Positions 1-9,583 of a stretch of 64,000 nucleotides of DNA are shown piece by piece. The translations under genes and the position numbers were made by a program. Numbering within the stretch: the stretch's first letter is position 1; every line of letters starts with the position of its first letter. The DNA lies in NCBI RefSeq assembly GCF_964059005.1, contig NZ_OZ060389.1:372001-436000 (forward strand), written 5' to 3'. This DNA is from Buchnera aphidicola (Thelaxes suberi). Lineage in GTDB: Bacteria > Pseudomonadota > Gammaproteobacteria > Enterobacterales > Enterobacteriaceae. The notes below the pieces were generated by a model that was not told where the DNA came from, did not search any database, and worked only from the letters and a program-made list of their open reading frames with translations.

Positions 1-555
1 AAAAACTCGCATAGTTTCACCTGGAAATATTTGTCCATTATAAATATTCCATAATTCAGGCCGTTGTTTCTTTGGATCCCATTTATGATGACTATCTCTA
101 AACGAATAAATTCTTTCCTTTGCTCGAGATTTTTCCTCATCTCTTCTTGCTCCACCAAAAGCAGCATCAAATTTATATTTTTCGATTGCTTTTTTTAATG
201 ATTCTGTTTTCATAATTTCAGTATATCTAGCAACATCGGATGATAAAAATGGATTGATTTTATCATCTTTTTTTTGTTGATTCGTATATATTATTAAATT
301 TAAATTGTTTTCTCTCGCAGTTTTATCTCGAAAAGCATACATTTCACGAAATTTCCAATTAGTATCAATATGTAATAACGAAAAAGGAATCCTACCAGGA
401 TAAAAAGCTTTTTTTGCTAAATGCAACATTACAGAAGAATCTTTACCAATAGAATACAGCATGATAGGATTATTAAATTCAGATACTGCTTCTCTAATAA
501 TTGAAATACTTTCTGCTTCTAACTGTGATAAATGCTTAAACCCTTCCCGTTTCAT
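1..555 (-). CDS. cysD: Sulfate adenylyltransferase subunit 2, 5' part (truncated by window edge)
   Basis: CysD is the catalytic subunit of ATP sulfurylase, which with the GTPase CysN makes adenosine 5'-phosphosulfate in the cytoplasm. About 185 codons are visible and run off the window; E. coli CysD has 302. The N-terminus reads [20 protein letters not shown], and the PP-loop SIGKDSS lies at residues 35-41. The conserved [19 protein letters not shown] block follows. The ATG is preceded by a good Shine-Dalgarno (CAGGAGT) and lies 24 bases after the cysG stop, so it is the last visible gene of the cysJIHGD operon. cysN and cysC would be expected just beyond the edge. Identification is secure. 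Confidence 0.96.
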   Translation of the reverse strand, partial: MKREGFKHLSQLEAESISIIREAVSEFNNPIMLYSIGKDSSVMLHLAKKAFYPGRIPFSLLHIDTNWKFREMYAFRDKTARENNLNLIIYTNQQKKDDKINPFLSSDVARYTEIMKTESLKKAIEKYKFDAAFGGARRDEEKSRAKERIYSFRDSHHKWDPKKQRPELWNIYNGQIFPGETMRVF

Positions 556-579
556 TAATCAATACTCCTGTAAAAATAA

Positions 580-1992
580 TTAAATATCAGTAAAACTACT
601 ATTTTTTTTTTCTATATATGTATTTTTTTGAAACCAATTAAATCTATAATGGTATTGAACAACATCTCCAATAATCAATAAAATAGGAGATTTAAGAGTA
701 ATTTTATAATATTGTAATGAATATAATGATTTTATTAGAATAGTTTGGTTAGATGTAGTGGCTGCGCTAATTATACCTACTTGCGTGTCCTTAGAAAGAC
801 CTTTTTTTATTAAATCTGAAGCGATTAAATTAGACATCAATTTAGCCATATAAAAAACAAACGTATATTTTTTTATATTTTTACTACAAAAATAGAAAGT
901 TTCTGAATTATAATCATGACCAGAAAGAAATATTACACCTTGTGAAATATTACGATAAGTTAAAGGAATACCAGAAAAAGCAGCCGCTCCAATAGGAGCA
1001 GTGATTCCTGGAATTACTTCAAAATAAATTTTTTTTTCAAAAATATATTGTAACTCTTCTCCTCCTCGTCCAAATATAAAATTGTCACCTCCTTTTAATC
1101 GAACTACTTTTTTTCCTCTTTGAGCATATAAAACTAATAATTTGTGAATCGTATTTTGATTAATTAATACTTTACCTCTTTTTTTTCCAACACAAATACA
1201 TTCAGCGTCTCTTCTAATTAATTCTAATACTTCTTTACCTACTAATCTATCATAAAAAACAATATCAGCTTCTTGAAGAGCTCGCAAAGCACTTAAAGTT
1301 AATAATCCTCCATTTCCTGGACCACTTCCTACTAAAGTAATCTTTCCCTTTTTAAAAGAGGATGCATTACATAAAATGCTTTTAAATGTACGATATGCAT
1401 TACAGATATCATTATTTAACATTTGATCAAAAAAAATACTTGTAAATAATTTTTCCCAAAAAGTTTTACAATCATGAGATTTTTTTAAATAAAACTTTAT
1501 TTTTTCTCTCCATTTTAATGCAAAACGTGCTATTTGACCTATTCCAAAAGGAAGAATAGATTCGATTTTTTCACGAAATAATTTTAATAAAACTGGTGAA
1601 GATCCAGATGAAGTTAAAGCAACTATAATTGGATTACGATCAATAATAGATGGAAAGATACATGAACATTTTTCAATATCATCAACTACATTTACAAATA
1701 TACATTTTTTATTAGATAATAAAGAAATTTGTTTATTTAAAAAATTATTATTAGTAGCTACGATAACTAAAAAAATATTTTCAAGATATTTTTCATAAAA
1801 TTCTGTATCTATCCATTCTATTTTTTTTTCTTTTAATAATATTTTTAAGTCAACACAAATCTTTCTGGCTACTACCTTAATATAAGGGTTAGACCGTAAT
1901 AATAAAATTATTTTTCTAAACGCTACTTTTCCGCCCCCAACTACTAATACATTTTTTTGTTTTAATTTTAAAAAAAGAGGAAAATAATCCAT
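580..1992 (-). CDS. cysG: Siroheme synthase (trifunctional CysG)
   Basis: CysG makes siroheme, the prosthetic group of the CysI sulfite reductase encoded two genes upstream. The 470 residues cover both modules, compared with 457 in E. coli. The N-terminal precorrin-2 dehydrogenase/ferrochelatase has an NAD-binding VVGGGKVA motif near residue 17. The C-terminal SAM-dependent uroporphyrinogen methyltransferase begins near residue 215 with LVGSGPGNGGLLTL and contains VVRLKGGDNFIFGRGGEEL and VVPGITA-like (VIPGITAP) motifs. In E. coli cysG sits elsewhere; here it is inside the sulfate operon between cysH and cysD, which fits co-supply of the cofactor with the enzyme. No frame damage is seen. Confidence 0.96.
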   Translation of the reverse strand: MDYFPLFLKLKQKNVLVVGGGKVAFRKIILLLRSNPYIKVVARKICVDLKILLKEKKIEWIDTEFYEKYLENIFLVIVATNNNFLNKQISLLSNKKCIFVNVVDDIEKCSCIFPSIIDRNPIIVALTSSGSSPVLLKLFREKIESILPFGIGQIARFALKWREKIKFYLKKSHDCKTFWEKLFTSIFFDQMLNNDICNAYRTFKSILCNASSFKKGKITLVGSGPGNGGLLTLSALRALQEADIVFYDRLVGKEVLELIRRDAECICVGKKRGKVLINQNTIHKLLVLYAQRGKKVVRLKGGDNFIFGRGGEELQYIFEKKIYFEVIPGITAPIGAAAFSGIPLTYRNISQGVIFLSGHDYNSETFYFCSKNIKKYTFVFYMAKLMSNLIASDLIKKGLSKDTQVGIISAATTSNQTILIKSLYSLQYYKITLKSPILLIIGDVVQYHYRFNWFQKNTYIEKKNSSFTDI

Positions 1993-2062
1993 AATGTTCC
2001 TAATACAATTTTAACAATTCAATAAAAAAATAAAAATATACATAATTTATCTAGTTATTATT

Positions 2063-2815
2063 TTAAATACATTCGTGTAATCCACATTCTCTTTTTAAAC
2101 CAAAAAAACGAGTTTCTTTTTCAGACATACACTTATTTATTGGTTTAGTAGTATGAACATCTCCTACTGAAATATATCCTTTATTATATAAAGGATGAAC
2201 AAATAAATCATTTTCCGTAATATATTCTTGAACCATTTTATCATCCCAATCAATAATTGGTAAAAATTTAAATACATTATTTTGAACATTTAAAATGGAT
2301 AAAGAAGCGCGTAAATCAGATTGTTGATTTCTTAGACCAGCAAACCATGTTTGAGCTTGTAATTTTTTTAATGCTTCTTTCATAGGATCAATCTTGTTTA
2401 TTTGATTATATAATTCTAATCCAGATATTCCTTGCTCCCATAATTTTCCATACCGAGCTTCTTGCCATGCTGGAGATAAGTTTGATCGAAATATTTTCAA
2501 ATTAAATTTAAACTTATTAATTACTTTATCAACAAACAGGTAAGTTTCTTTAAATAAATAACCAGTATCAATAAAAATTACGGGAATATCTTTATAATAC
2601 TTATTAATTAAATGTAGGGACACTAACGATTGAATGCCAAAACTAGAACTCATAATATGATTATGAGGTAAATTTTCTATTGCCCATAAGATTCTATTAC
2701 TAATAGACATTTTTTGTAACTTAATATTAGTTAAATATAACAGTTCATTTTTTTTTTTTAAATTTAAGTTATTAAATTTTTTTATGTTAAACAAAAAATT
2801 TTCCTTAATATTCAT
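2063..2815 (-). CDS. cysH: Phosphoadenosine phosphosulfate (PAPS) reductase
   Basis: CysH reduces PAPS to sulfite using thioredoxin. The sequence shows the family's SSSFGIQS nucleotide-binding segment, [31 protein letters not shown] and the C-terminal redox motif KRECGLHE. Its length is 250 residues against 244 in E. coli. I chose the ATG at 2815 because its ATGA overlaps the cysI stop codon, implying translational coupling. An in-frame TTG four codons upstream would lengthen the protein but lies inside cysI and has no better ribosome-binding site. It is part of the cysJIHGD operon and looks intact. Confidence 0.95.
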   Translation of the reverse strand: MNIKENFLFNIKKFNNLNLKKKNELLYLTNIKLQKMSISNRILWAIENLPHNHIMSSSFGIQSLVSLHLINKYYKDIPVIFIDTGYLFKETYLFVDKVINKFKFNLKIFRSNLSPAWQEARYGKLWEQGISGLELYNQINKIDPMKEALKKLQAQTWFAGLRNQQSDLRASLSILNVQNNVFKFLPIIDWDDKMVQEYITENDLFVHPLYNKGYISVGDVHTTKPINKCMSEKETRFFGLKRECGLHECI

Positions 2816-4536
2816 TTTTTTGACCAAAATTCACTAGATGGATTAATAATTTCTTTTACAATACCAATTCTAATAACAAAATCTCCAAAAGATTCTTTTA
2901 AATTACGTTTTACTGACCACACTTGTATTAATTTACTTAATTTATTTAAAATTTCAGACTCTGTAACATTTTCTTCATATAATGTAGGAATACGCGTTCC
3001 AATACGATTACCACCTATATATAAATTATATTTTCCAGGAGATTTTCCCACTAATGCAATTTCTGCTAATAATGCACGCGCACAACCATTAGGACATCCA
3101 GTAACACGCACAACAATATATTCTTGAAACATTTTATTATCAATCAGTATTAGTTCTAATTTTGTAACAAAATTTTCTAACATTCTTTCTGCTTCAGCCA
3201 TAGCAAGCGGGCAAGTAGGAAATGAAACGCAAGCCATAGAATTCTGTCTTATATATGATATAGAATTTGATAATCCATATTTTTTAATAATATTTATTAT
3301 ATTTTTTTTATATTTTTCTTTGACATCAGATATAATTAGATTTTGATTTGCAGTGATTTTGAAATTACCGTGATATGTTTGGGCAATCTCATATAAAGCT
3401 GATTGTAATTTAAAATTATGAGTATTTTTTATTCGACCATTAGGAATAAATAGAGTATAATTCCATTTTTGATTAGTACCTTTAATCCAATGAAATCGAT
3501 CTCCTCTTGAAATAAAATGATATTTTTTTATCGGTAATAAAATAGTGTTAGATCGTTTCTCTATTTCTTTTTTAAAATATTTTAATCCTACTCTGTGTAA
3601 AGTATATCTTGTTTTTGCTTGTTTTCTGTTTGTTCGATCTCCCCAATCTCTTTGTATTGTTACAACTGATTCTACTACAGATATAATATCCTTATATAAT
3701 ACAAACCCTACTTCTTGACTAATACCTGGCCAAGTTAATTTATTATTGTGTTCAAAAGATAATCCACCTCCTACTAATAAATTAAATCCAATAATGTTAT
3801 TTTTTGAGTCTAATATTGTAATTAAACTCATATCATTAGCATGAATATCAACGTCATTATAGGGAGGAACAACAATACTAATTTTAAATTTTCTAGGTAA
3901 GTAAAATTTACTTAATAACGGTTCATCGTCTTCAGTAGTAAAAATTTTTTTCTTATCTAACCATATTTCTGCGTATGCTTTTGTTTTAGGAAGTAAATGT
4001 TGTGATATTATTTTAGATAATTCATATACTTGATGAGAAACATTTGATTCATTAGGGTTAGAAGTACAAATAACATTACGATTGACATCATTAGCTGTAG
4101 CTAATGAATCCAAATTAATTTCATGCAACATTTGATGAGCTTGTTTTAAATTATGTTTGAATATTCCATGCAATTGAAAAGTTTGTCTATTAGTTAATCG
4201 AATTGTCTTATAAAAAGTATAATTAATTGCAAAGTCATTAATTTTTATCCATTGATCCGTGGTAATAACACCACCAGGTAATCTACACCTTAACATCATA
4301 GCATATTTTGGTTCTAATTTTTGTTCTAATCGTTCAGATCTAATATCGCGATCATCTTGTTGATACATTCCATGAAATCGAATAAGATAAAAATTATCCC
4401 CTGTAAATCCATTAGTTAATGTTTTTTTTAAATCTTGATCAATAGTACCACGAAGATAATTACTATCTCCTTTTATTCTTTCAAAATCAGTTAGATTACC
4501 TTCTACAACAAATTTGCTATTATTTTTTTTATCCAT
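2812..4536 (-). CDS. cysI: Sulfite reductase (NADPH) hemoprotein beta subunit
   Basis: CysI carries the siroheme and 4Fe-4S cluster that reduce sulfite to sulfide with electrons from CysJ. The 574 residues match E. coli in length (570). The cluster-binding cysteines are visible in the C-terminal half: the CVSFPTC motif at about residues 437-443, and CPNGC at 481-485 within [20 protein letters not shown]. The arginine-rich N-terminal half ([22 protein letters not shown]) is also conserved. The start ATG overlaps the cysJ stop by one base (TAATG) and the gene overlaps cysH by four bases. This tight packing indicates one transcript with coupled translation. Confidence 0.97.
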   Translation of the reverse strand: MDKKNNSKFVVEGNLTDFERIKGDSNYLRGTIDQDLKKTLTNGFTGDNFYLIRFHGMYQQDDRDIRSERLEQKLEPKYAMMLRCRLPGGVITTDQWIKINDFAINYTFYKTIRLTNRQTFQLHGIFKHNLKQAHQMLHEINLDSLATANDVNRNVICTSNPNESNVSHQVYELSKIISQHLLPKTKAYAEIWLDKKKIFTTEDDEPLLSKFYLPRKFKISIVVPPYNDVDIHANDMSLITILDSKNNIIGFNLLVGGGLSFEHNNKLTWPGISQEVGFVLYKDIISVVESVVTIQRDWGDRTNRKQAKTRYTLHRVGLKYFKKEIEKRSNTILLPIKKYHFISRGDRFHWIKGTNQKWNYTLFIPNGRIKNTHNFKLQSALYEIAQTYHGNFKITANQNLIISDVKEKYKKNIINIIKKYGLSNSISYIRQNSMACVSFPTCPLAMAEAERMLENFVTKLELILIDNKMFQEYIVVRVTGCPNGCARALLAEIALVGKSPGKYNLYIGGNRIGTRIPTLYEENVTESEILNKLSKLIQVWSVKRNLKESFGDFVIRIGIVKEIINPSSEFWSKK

Positions 4537-6368
4537 TAATATACATCTCTTTGATAACGTTTCTCTAATCTTAATGTATTTAATAAATTATTTGCTTCTT
4601 CTGTATTAACATGGTTATATTCGCAAATAATTTGAATTAAAGTATTTTCTACATCTTTTGCCATCTTTGATGCATTTCCACAAACATAAATATAAGCTTT
4701 GTCAGTATTGATCCATTTCCATATTTTTTTCCCATTTTTTAATAATTCATCTTGTACATATATTTTTTTGTCTTGATCTTGAGACCATGCTAAATTAATA
4801 CGATTTAGTAATCCTTTTTTAAAAAATATTTGCCATTCCTGTTGATATAAAAAATCTTCACTAGAACTTTGATTACCAAAAAAAAGCCAATTTTTTCCAT
4901 GCGCTTTTTTATTTTCTCTTTCTTGTAGAAATGAACGAAATGGAGCTATACCAGTTCCTGAAGCAATCATAATAATTGGAGAATTATCATTAATAGGTAA
5001 TTTAAAATTATTATTTTTTTCTATAAATATTTTAACTTTATCTCCATAATTTACAAGTTTAGATAAATATCCAGATGCTCCACCTAAATATACTTTATTA
5101 TAAAAATAATTCTGTACTATATTAACAGTGATATGAATTTCTTCATCATTTTCTAATTGTGATGAAGATATAGAATAAAATCTTGGCTTTAAAGGAACTA
5201 AGATTGAAACAAAATCTTGCGCACTTATTATAGAAGGAAATTGTTTTAACATACATACTAAAGAATTTTTTTTTACATATATAAGTCTTTTTTTTAAATC
5301 AGATGCTATTTTTAATAAATCAACATGATTATTAATTAAAGCATATTTTTTTAAAACATTAATATTATTTGTAGTTAATTCAAAATTATTTTCTAATACG
5401 TTAAATATACTTTCATATTTTTTATTAAACAATATTTTTTCATTTTGATTAATATTCAGTATTTCTAATATTTCTAAGATTAATTCAGCATCATTTTTAT
5501 ACCAAATACCAATTGAATCTCCTGGATAATATTTAATTCCTGAATTCATAATATTTAATTCAATATGTCTTACATCTTTTTTAGAATATCTACCTGTAAT
5601 TTTTTGATTAACTATTAAAGTAGATGTAAAAGGTCGCATCTTGTTATAAGTATTTTGTACAAACTTATTATCACCAGTTTTTTTATTAAAATTATTATTA
5701 CTTATTAACGATACAGTATTTTTTTTTTTAATAACATTAATTATATCATCACACCATTTTATTGAAAGACCATTATAATCAACATCGGCATCAATACGAT
5801 TAATTAATTTTTTTGCCCCTAAAGAAGATAAAATATTGTCAAAATCTTTTCCTGCTTGACAAAAATATTCATATGAAGAATCCCCTAAACTAAAAATACT
5901 ATATGTCAAATTATTTAAATTAGGAGCTTGTTTTGATTTCAAAAAATTATACATTGGTAAAGCTATTTCAGGAGGCTCTCCTTCTCCTTGTGTTGATATA
6001 ACTAATATTAAAATCTTTTCTAAATGAATTTTTTTAAATTTATATTCATTAGCATCAAATAATTGATTTGGAATATTAAATTTTAATAAGTGTTTCTGAA
6101 CATACTCTGATACTAACCGCGCGTTTCCTGTTTGTGAAGCTGAAATAATTGTTACATTTAATTGATTAATGTTTTCTTTTACAGGTGTATTAATCTCAGA
6201 TGAAGTTAGTAATTTTTCTGAAATACTATTTTTTTGCGTTAAACCCCAAAAAAACCCAGATGTCCAAATACATTGATTAATAGTTAAATTTTCTGCAAAA
6301 CTATTTAAAATATTCATTTGTTTTTCAGAAAATGGATGTATCAATTGCGTTTCATCTTTTTTTTTCAT
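4536..6368 (-). CDS. cysJ: Sulfite reductase (NADPH) flavoprotein alpha subunit
   Basis: CysJ transfers electrons from NADPH through FAD and FMN to CysI. Its 610 residues (E. coli 599) comprise an N-terminal flavodoxin domain, with the FMN loop SASQTGNA at residues 76-83 and TQGEGEPPE further on. A connecting and FAD-binding domain follows (RFYSISSSQ), then an NADPH-binding domain with GTGIAPFRSFLQ and the terminal YQRDVY, which is identical to E. coli. It is the first gene of the cys operon and is transcribed away from polA, so the operon promoter should lie in the spacer upstream. An AGG precedes the ATG, which makes a weak Shine-Dalgarno. No break is seen. Confidence 0.97.
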   Translation of the reverse strand: MKKKDETQLIHPFSEKQMNILNSFAENLTINQCIWTSGFFWGLTQKNSISEKLLTSSEINTPVKENINQLNVTIISASQTGNARLVSEYVQKHLLKFNIPNQLFDANEYKFKKIHLEKILILVISTQGEGEPPEIALPMYNFLKSKQAPNLNNLTYSIFSLGDSSYEYFCQAGKDFDNILSSLGAKKLINRIDADVDYNGLSIKWCDDIINVIKKKNTVSLISNNNFNKKTGDNKFVQNTYNKMRPFTSTLIVNQKITGRYSKKDVRHIELNIMNSGIKYYPGDSIGIWYKNDAELILEILEILNINQNEKILFNKKYESIFNVLENNFELTTNNINVLKKYALINNHVDLLKIASDLKKRLIYVKKNSLVCMLKQFPSIISAQDFVSILVPLKPRFYSISSSQLENDEEIHITVNIVQNYFYNKVYLGGASGYLSKLVNYGDKVKIFIEKNNNFKLPINDNSPIIMIASGTGIAPFRSFLQERENKKAHGKNWLFFGNQSSSEDFLYQQEWQIFFKKGLLNRINLAWSQDQDKKIYVQDELLKNGKKIWKWINTDKAYIYVCGNASKMAKDVENTLIQIICEYNHVNTEEANNLLNTLRLEKRYQRDVY

Positions 6369-6841
6369 TACGTATATAACCTAAATTTTTTTATTAAAAA
6401 TAAATTTAAAATTAAGAAAAAATAATTTATTTATTAAAAATCAATATTTTAATTTAATAAATTAATAATTGTTAATTATTGATATTTAATTTTTTATATA
6501 GAATAAAATATGTTAACATCTTTTAACCTATGTGTCACAATAAGTATAAATGATTTAAATTTTTAAAGATTGCAGAGTAAATTTATCAGAATTCTCTTAA
6601 TATTTTATTGATATTCATTAAAATTAAAAATTTAAAATTATTTTTTTTACTATTTATGAAATATTTATAATTAAAATTATTATTTCTATTAATAATTATA
6701 TTTAAACTATTTAATTTAGTATTAATCTACTTATTTTGTTAAAAAATTTATTTTATAGTTATACAATGAAAAAAATAAAAATATCTATATAATTAATACA
6801 ATTTTATTACATAAAATTTTTTTTTCAAAAAGAGTGTAATT
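6369..6841. promoter_or_regulatory. Divergent spacer between cysJ and polA
   Basis: This 473-base non-coding stretch separates two divergent transcription units and should hold the cysJIHGD promoter (minus strand) and the polA promoter (plus strand). It is nearly pure A+T except for a slightly more mixed patch around 6525-6600. I could not pick a convincing -35/-10 pair. A TTGTTA followed 17 bases later by TTATAC just before polA is only a weak candidate. No CysB-like site, RNA gene or degraded ORF was recognised. The small RNA gene spf, which lies between polA and engB in E. coli, is not present on either side of polA. Confidence 0.5.
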
Positions 6842-7756
6842 ATGTTATACAATAGTCAATTAAATACAACATTAATAATTGATGGTAATACTTATTTATA
6901 TCAATCTTTTTTTGCATATCCATTATTAAAAAACAAAAAAGGTGAACATTGTGGAGCAATATATGGATTTTTAAATAAAATAAAAAGTTTATTATTAAAA
7001 ATAAATCCAAAAAAAATAATAATAGTATTTGATTCACCTTTATTAAACTTTAGACATAAACTATTTAAAGCATATAAAATTAATCGCCCATCAATGCCTA
7101 ATTTATTAAAATTACAAATTACTCCGTTAAAAAAAATTATCAATGCCATGGGGATACCAATTATTACTATTCCATATATAGAAGGTGATGATATTATAGG
7201 AACATTATCAAAAATAGGAGAATCAAAAAAAGAAACTATATTGTTATGTAGTAACGATAAAGATATGGAGCAATTAATTAATAAAAATGTTTCTATTATA
7301 AATAATAAAATGGAAAATATTGGATTAAAAGAAATAAAAAAAAAATATGGTATATTGCCGCAATATTTAACACATCTTATGGCTTTAATGGGTGATCATT
7401 CTGATAATATACCTGGTGTATATGGAATTGGAAAGATTACCGCGATTGCTTTAATTAAAAAATTTAGTACTATATATAGAATATATGAAAATCTTGAAGA
7501 AGTAAAAAACACTAAAATACGCGGAATTCAAAATACAATAAATAAATTAAAAAATAATAAAGAAAATGCTTTTCTTTCATTAAAATTAGCAACAATTAAA
7601 ACAAATATAAAAATTGAAATAGAATGGGAAAAAATAATATTCAATGAACCTAATATTGAAATATTATTTAATATGTTTCAAAAATATGAATTTAAAAAAT
7701 GGATGTGTGATCTAAAAAAAAATTTTTGGTTAAAACAATATACAAAAAAAAAATGA
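6842..7756 (+). CDS. polA: PolA N-terminal 5'-3' exonuclease (flap nuclease) domain as a separate ORF
   Basis: This ORF encodes the 5'-nuclease domain of DNA polymerase I, which removes RNA primers and flaps. It begins LIIDGNTYLYQSFFAYPLL and has the metal-binding EGDDIIGTL, CSNDKDMEQL and the helix-hairpin region LMALMGDHSDNIPGVYGIGK. It ends after KYEFKKWMCDLKKNFWLKQY, which matches the end of this domain in E. coli (residues 1-323). The frame stops at TGA 7754-7756, right after an A10 run, and two more in-frame stops follow (7760, 7769). A stand-alone 5'-nuclease is what I recall for other Buchnera, so this part is probably functional by itself. The polymerase part survives downstream as its own ORF. 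Confidence 0.93.
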   Translation: MLYNSQLNTTLIIDGNTYLYQSFFAYPLLKNKKGEHCGAIYGFLNKIKSLLLKINPKKIIIVFDSPLLNFRHKLFKAYKINRPSMPNLLKLQITPLKKIINAMGIPIITIPYIEGDDIIGTLSKIGESKKETILLCSNDKDMEQLINKNVSIINNKMENIGLKEIKKKYGILPQYLTHLMALMGDHSDNIPGVYGIGKITAIALIKKFSTIYRIYENLEEVKNTKIRGIQNTINKLKNNKENAFLSLKLATIKTNIKIEIEWEKIIFNEPNIEILFNMFQKYEFKKWMCDLKKNFWLKQYTKKK

Positions 7757-7962
7757 ATCTAAGAAATATAAAAAATGGATAAAAAAAATAAACAAGAAAT
7801 TGAATATAAAAAACAACAGAGCAATAATATTGGTATTAATTTAACAAAAAATGTTTCTATTTTTTCTTTTATATTTTTTTTTAATAAAAAAAAAAAAAAA
7901 TATACATTAATTTTGCAGTAAACGAACATGAATCTATTGAATTAAAAATACAAGAAAAATCA
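7757..7962 (+). pseudogene. polA: Degraded linker and proofreading (3'-5' exonuclease) segment of polA
   Basis: This stretch occupies the position of the interdomain linker and first half of the 3'-5' exonuclease domain of PolA. After the stops at 7754, 7760 and 7769 the same frame reopens from an ATG at 7775, with SNNIGINL resembling the E. coli block just after its exonuclease motif. At an A15 run (7886-7900) homology moves to the frame of the downstream ORF, which reads IYINFAVNEHE upstream of its first start codon. The metal-binding DxE of the E. coli exonuclease (FDTETD) has no counterpart: the aligned positions read EYKKQQ. I infer a dead proofreading site with frame damage. Confidence 0.7.
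7886..7900 (+). repeat. A15 homopolymer inside the polA disruption
   Basis: Fifteen consecutive A residues lie exactly where PolA-like coding changes reading frame. One extra A in the transcript (or two fewer) would join the frame starting at ATG 7775 to the downstream polymerase ORF, giving a product of about 595 residues, close to the 605 of the Klenow fragment. Slippage of RNA polymerase on long A runs is established in Buchnera and Blochmannia. That it happens here is inference. Confidence 0.85.
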
Positions 7963-9561
7963 TTGATATGTATTAATAATCAAAATAATGAATATTTGAT
8001 TGCCATCAAAAAAATACTTGAAACCAATACAATTACTAAAGTAACTTATAATATAAAATCACAATATAAAATATTACAAAAATACGGTATTAAATTATCT
8101 GAAAATACTCATGATATTTTATTAGAAAATTATATCCTTAAAGGAATCATGCAATGTAATGAATTTATAAAAAAAATTAATCAAGATTTTCTATTAAAAG
8201 AAAGTAAATATTTTATCCATAAACAAACCAACGAGTTGTCTCCTTATTATGATATATACCACATTCCTCATTATATTTTAAAAATTCACTATAAAAATAA
8301 AAAATTTTTAAATAAAGAAATTAAACTAAAATCAATATTATACGATATTGATCGACCAATAGCAAAAATACTGTATGAAATGGAAAACAATGGAGTTTTA
8401 TTAAATTGTATTAAACTAAAAAATCAATCACAAGAAATCGAAAAAAAATTAGCATGCTTACAACTTAAAGCTTATACATTAGCTAATGAACATTTTAATA
8501 TTTTATCTAATGAACAAACAAGGCATATTTTATTTCATAAAATAGGTTTTAAAAATATTGATAAAACGCCAAAAGGAAAAAATTCTATCAATGAAACAGT
8601 ATTAAAAATATTTTCACAAAATCATCGATTACCAAACATAATATTAAAGTATAGAAAATTATATAAATTAAAATCTAATTATTTAGATAAATTAACTAAA
8701 ATGGTTAATATAAATACAGGAAGAATACATACTTCTTACTGTCAACATTCCACTTCTACAGGAAGATTAACATCTTATTATCCTAACCTACAAAACATAC
8801 CCAAAAAAACATTAGAAGGAGAAAAAATTAGAGAAGCATTTATTGCTCCAGATAAATATTTAATTTTAACAGTAGATTATTCCCAAATTGAATTAAGAAT
8901 TTTAGCACATTTTTCAGCAGATAAACTTTTAATTAAATCATTTTATAATAAAGATGATGTACATACTGCTACTGCATCAAATATTTTTGATATAGAAATT
9001 AATAAAATTACTATACAACAACGACAAATCGCAAAAATAATTAATTTTTCTGTAATATATGGTATTACTCCCTTTGGATTATCTAAAAAATTAAATATTA
9101 CTATGAAAGAAGCTAAGCATTATATCGATATGTATTTTAAAAAACATTATGGTATCTTGAATTTTATTAAAAAAACATTAGTATCTACATCAAAAAAAGG
9201 ATATACATCAACGTTATTTGGAAGAAAAATATATATACCTAATATCAATTCTGATAATACTAATATTAGAAAAGCAGCTCAAAGAGCTTGCGTGAATGCT
9301 CCTATGCAAGGAACTACCGCTGACATAATTAAAAAGGCCATGATTAAAGTTAATGAATATTTATCTTTAACTAATTTTCAATATGGAAAAATGATTATTC
9401 AAGTACACGATGAATTAATTTTTGAGATAAAAGAAAACAAAATTGATGAAATTACTAAAAATATTTGTTTTATTATGGAAAATATAACATTATTAAATGT
9501 TCCTTTAATGGTAAATATAGGAATTGGAAAAAATTGGAATCAAGCTAATAAAATTGCTTAG
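7963..9561 (+). CDS. polA: PolA polymerase (Klenow-like) portion, detached from the 5'-nuclease
   Basis: This is the C-terminal part of DNA polymerase I: the end of the exonuclease domain (KVTYNIKSQY to LLENYILK), then the complete polymerase domain. Motif A (VDYSQIELR), motif B (RQIAKIINFSVIYG, keeping the Arg, Lys, Phe and Tyr contacts of E. coli R754, K758, F762, Y766) and motif C (QVHDELIFE) are intact. TSTGRLTSYYPNLQNIP is also kept, so the polymerase site appears under selection. The listed start is a TTG without a ribosome-binding site and is only nominal, because coding similarity extends upstream to the A15 run. Either the start is non-canonical, slippage rescues it, or it is a very recent pseudogene. 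Confidence 0.85.
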   Translation: MICINNQNNEYLIAIKKILETNTITKVTYNIKSQYKILQKYGIKLSENTHDILLENYILKGIMQCNEFIKKINQDFLLKESKYFIHKQTNELSPYYDIYHIPHYILKIHYKNKKFLNKEIKLKSILYDIDRPIAKILYEMENNGVLLNCIKLKNQSQEIEKKLACLQLKAYTLANEHFNILSNEQTRHILFHKIGFKNIDKTPKGKNSINETVLKIFSQNHRLPNIILKYRKLYKLKSNYLDKLTKMVNINTGRIHTSYCQHSTSTGRLTSYYPNLQNIPKKTLEGEKIREAFIAPDKYLILTVDYSQIELRILAHFSADKLLIKSFYNKDDVHTATASNIFDIEINKITIQQRQIAKIINFSVIYGITPFGLSKKLNITMKEAKHYIDMYFKKHYGILNFIKKTLVSTSKKGYTSTLFGRKIYIPNINSDNTNIRKAAQRACVNAPMQGTTADIIKKAMIKVNEYLSLTNFQYGKMIIQVHDELIFEIKENKIDEITKNICFIMENITLLNVPLMVNIGIGKNWNQANKIA

Positions 9562-9583
9562 TAATTTAATTGTATTTATAAAG

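Noticed and set aside
2816..2827. TTG start extending cysH by four codons
   Set aside because: The ATG overlapping the cysI stop (ATGA) is a better coupled start.
6840..7149. Two minus-strand ORFs over the start of polA
   Set aside because: They are antisense to the conserved 5'-nuclease domain and have no motif of their own.
9562..9583. Spot 42 RNA (spf) between polA and engB
   Set aside because: Only 22 bases separate the two stop codons, too short for the RNA.
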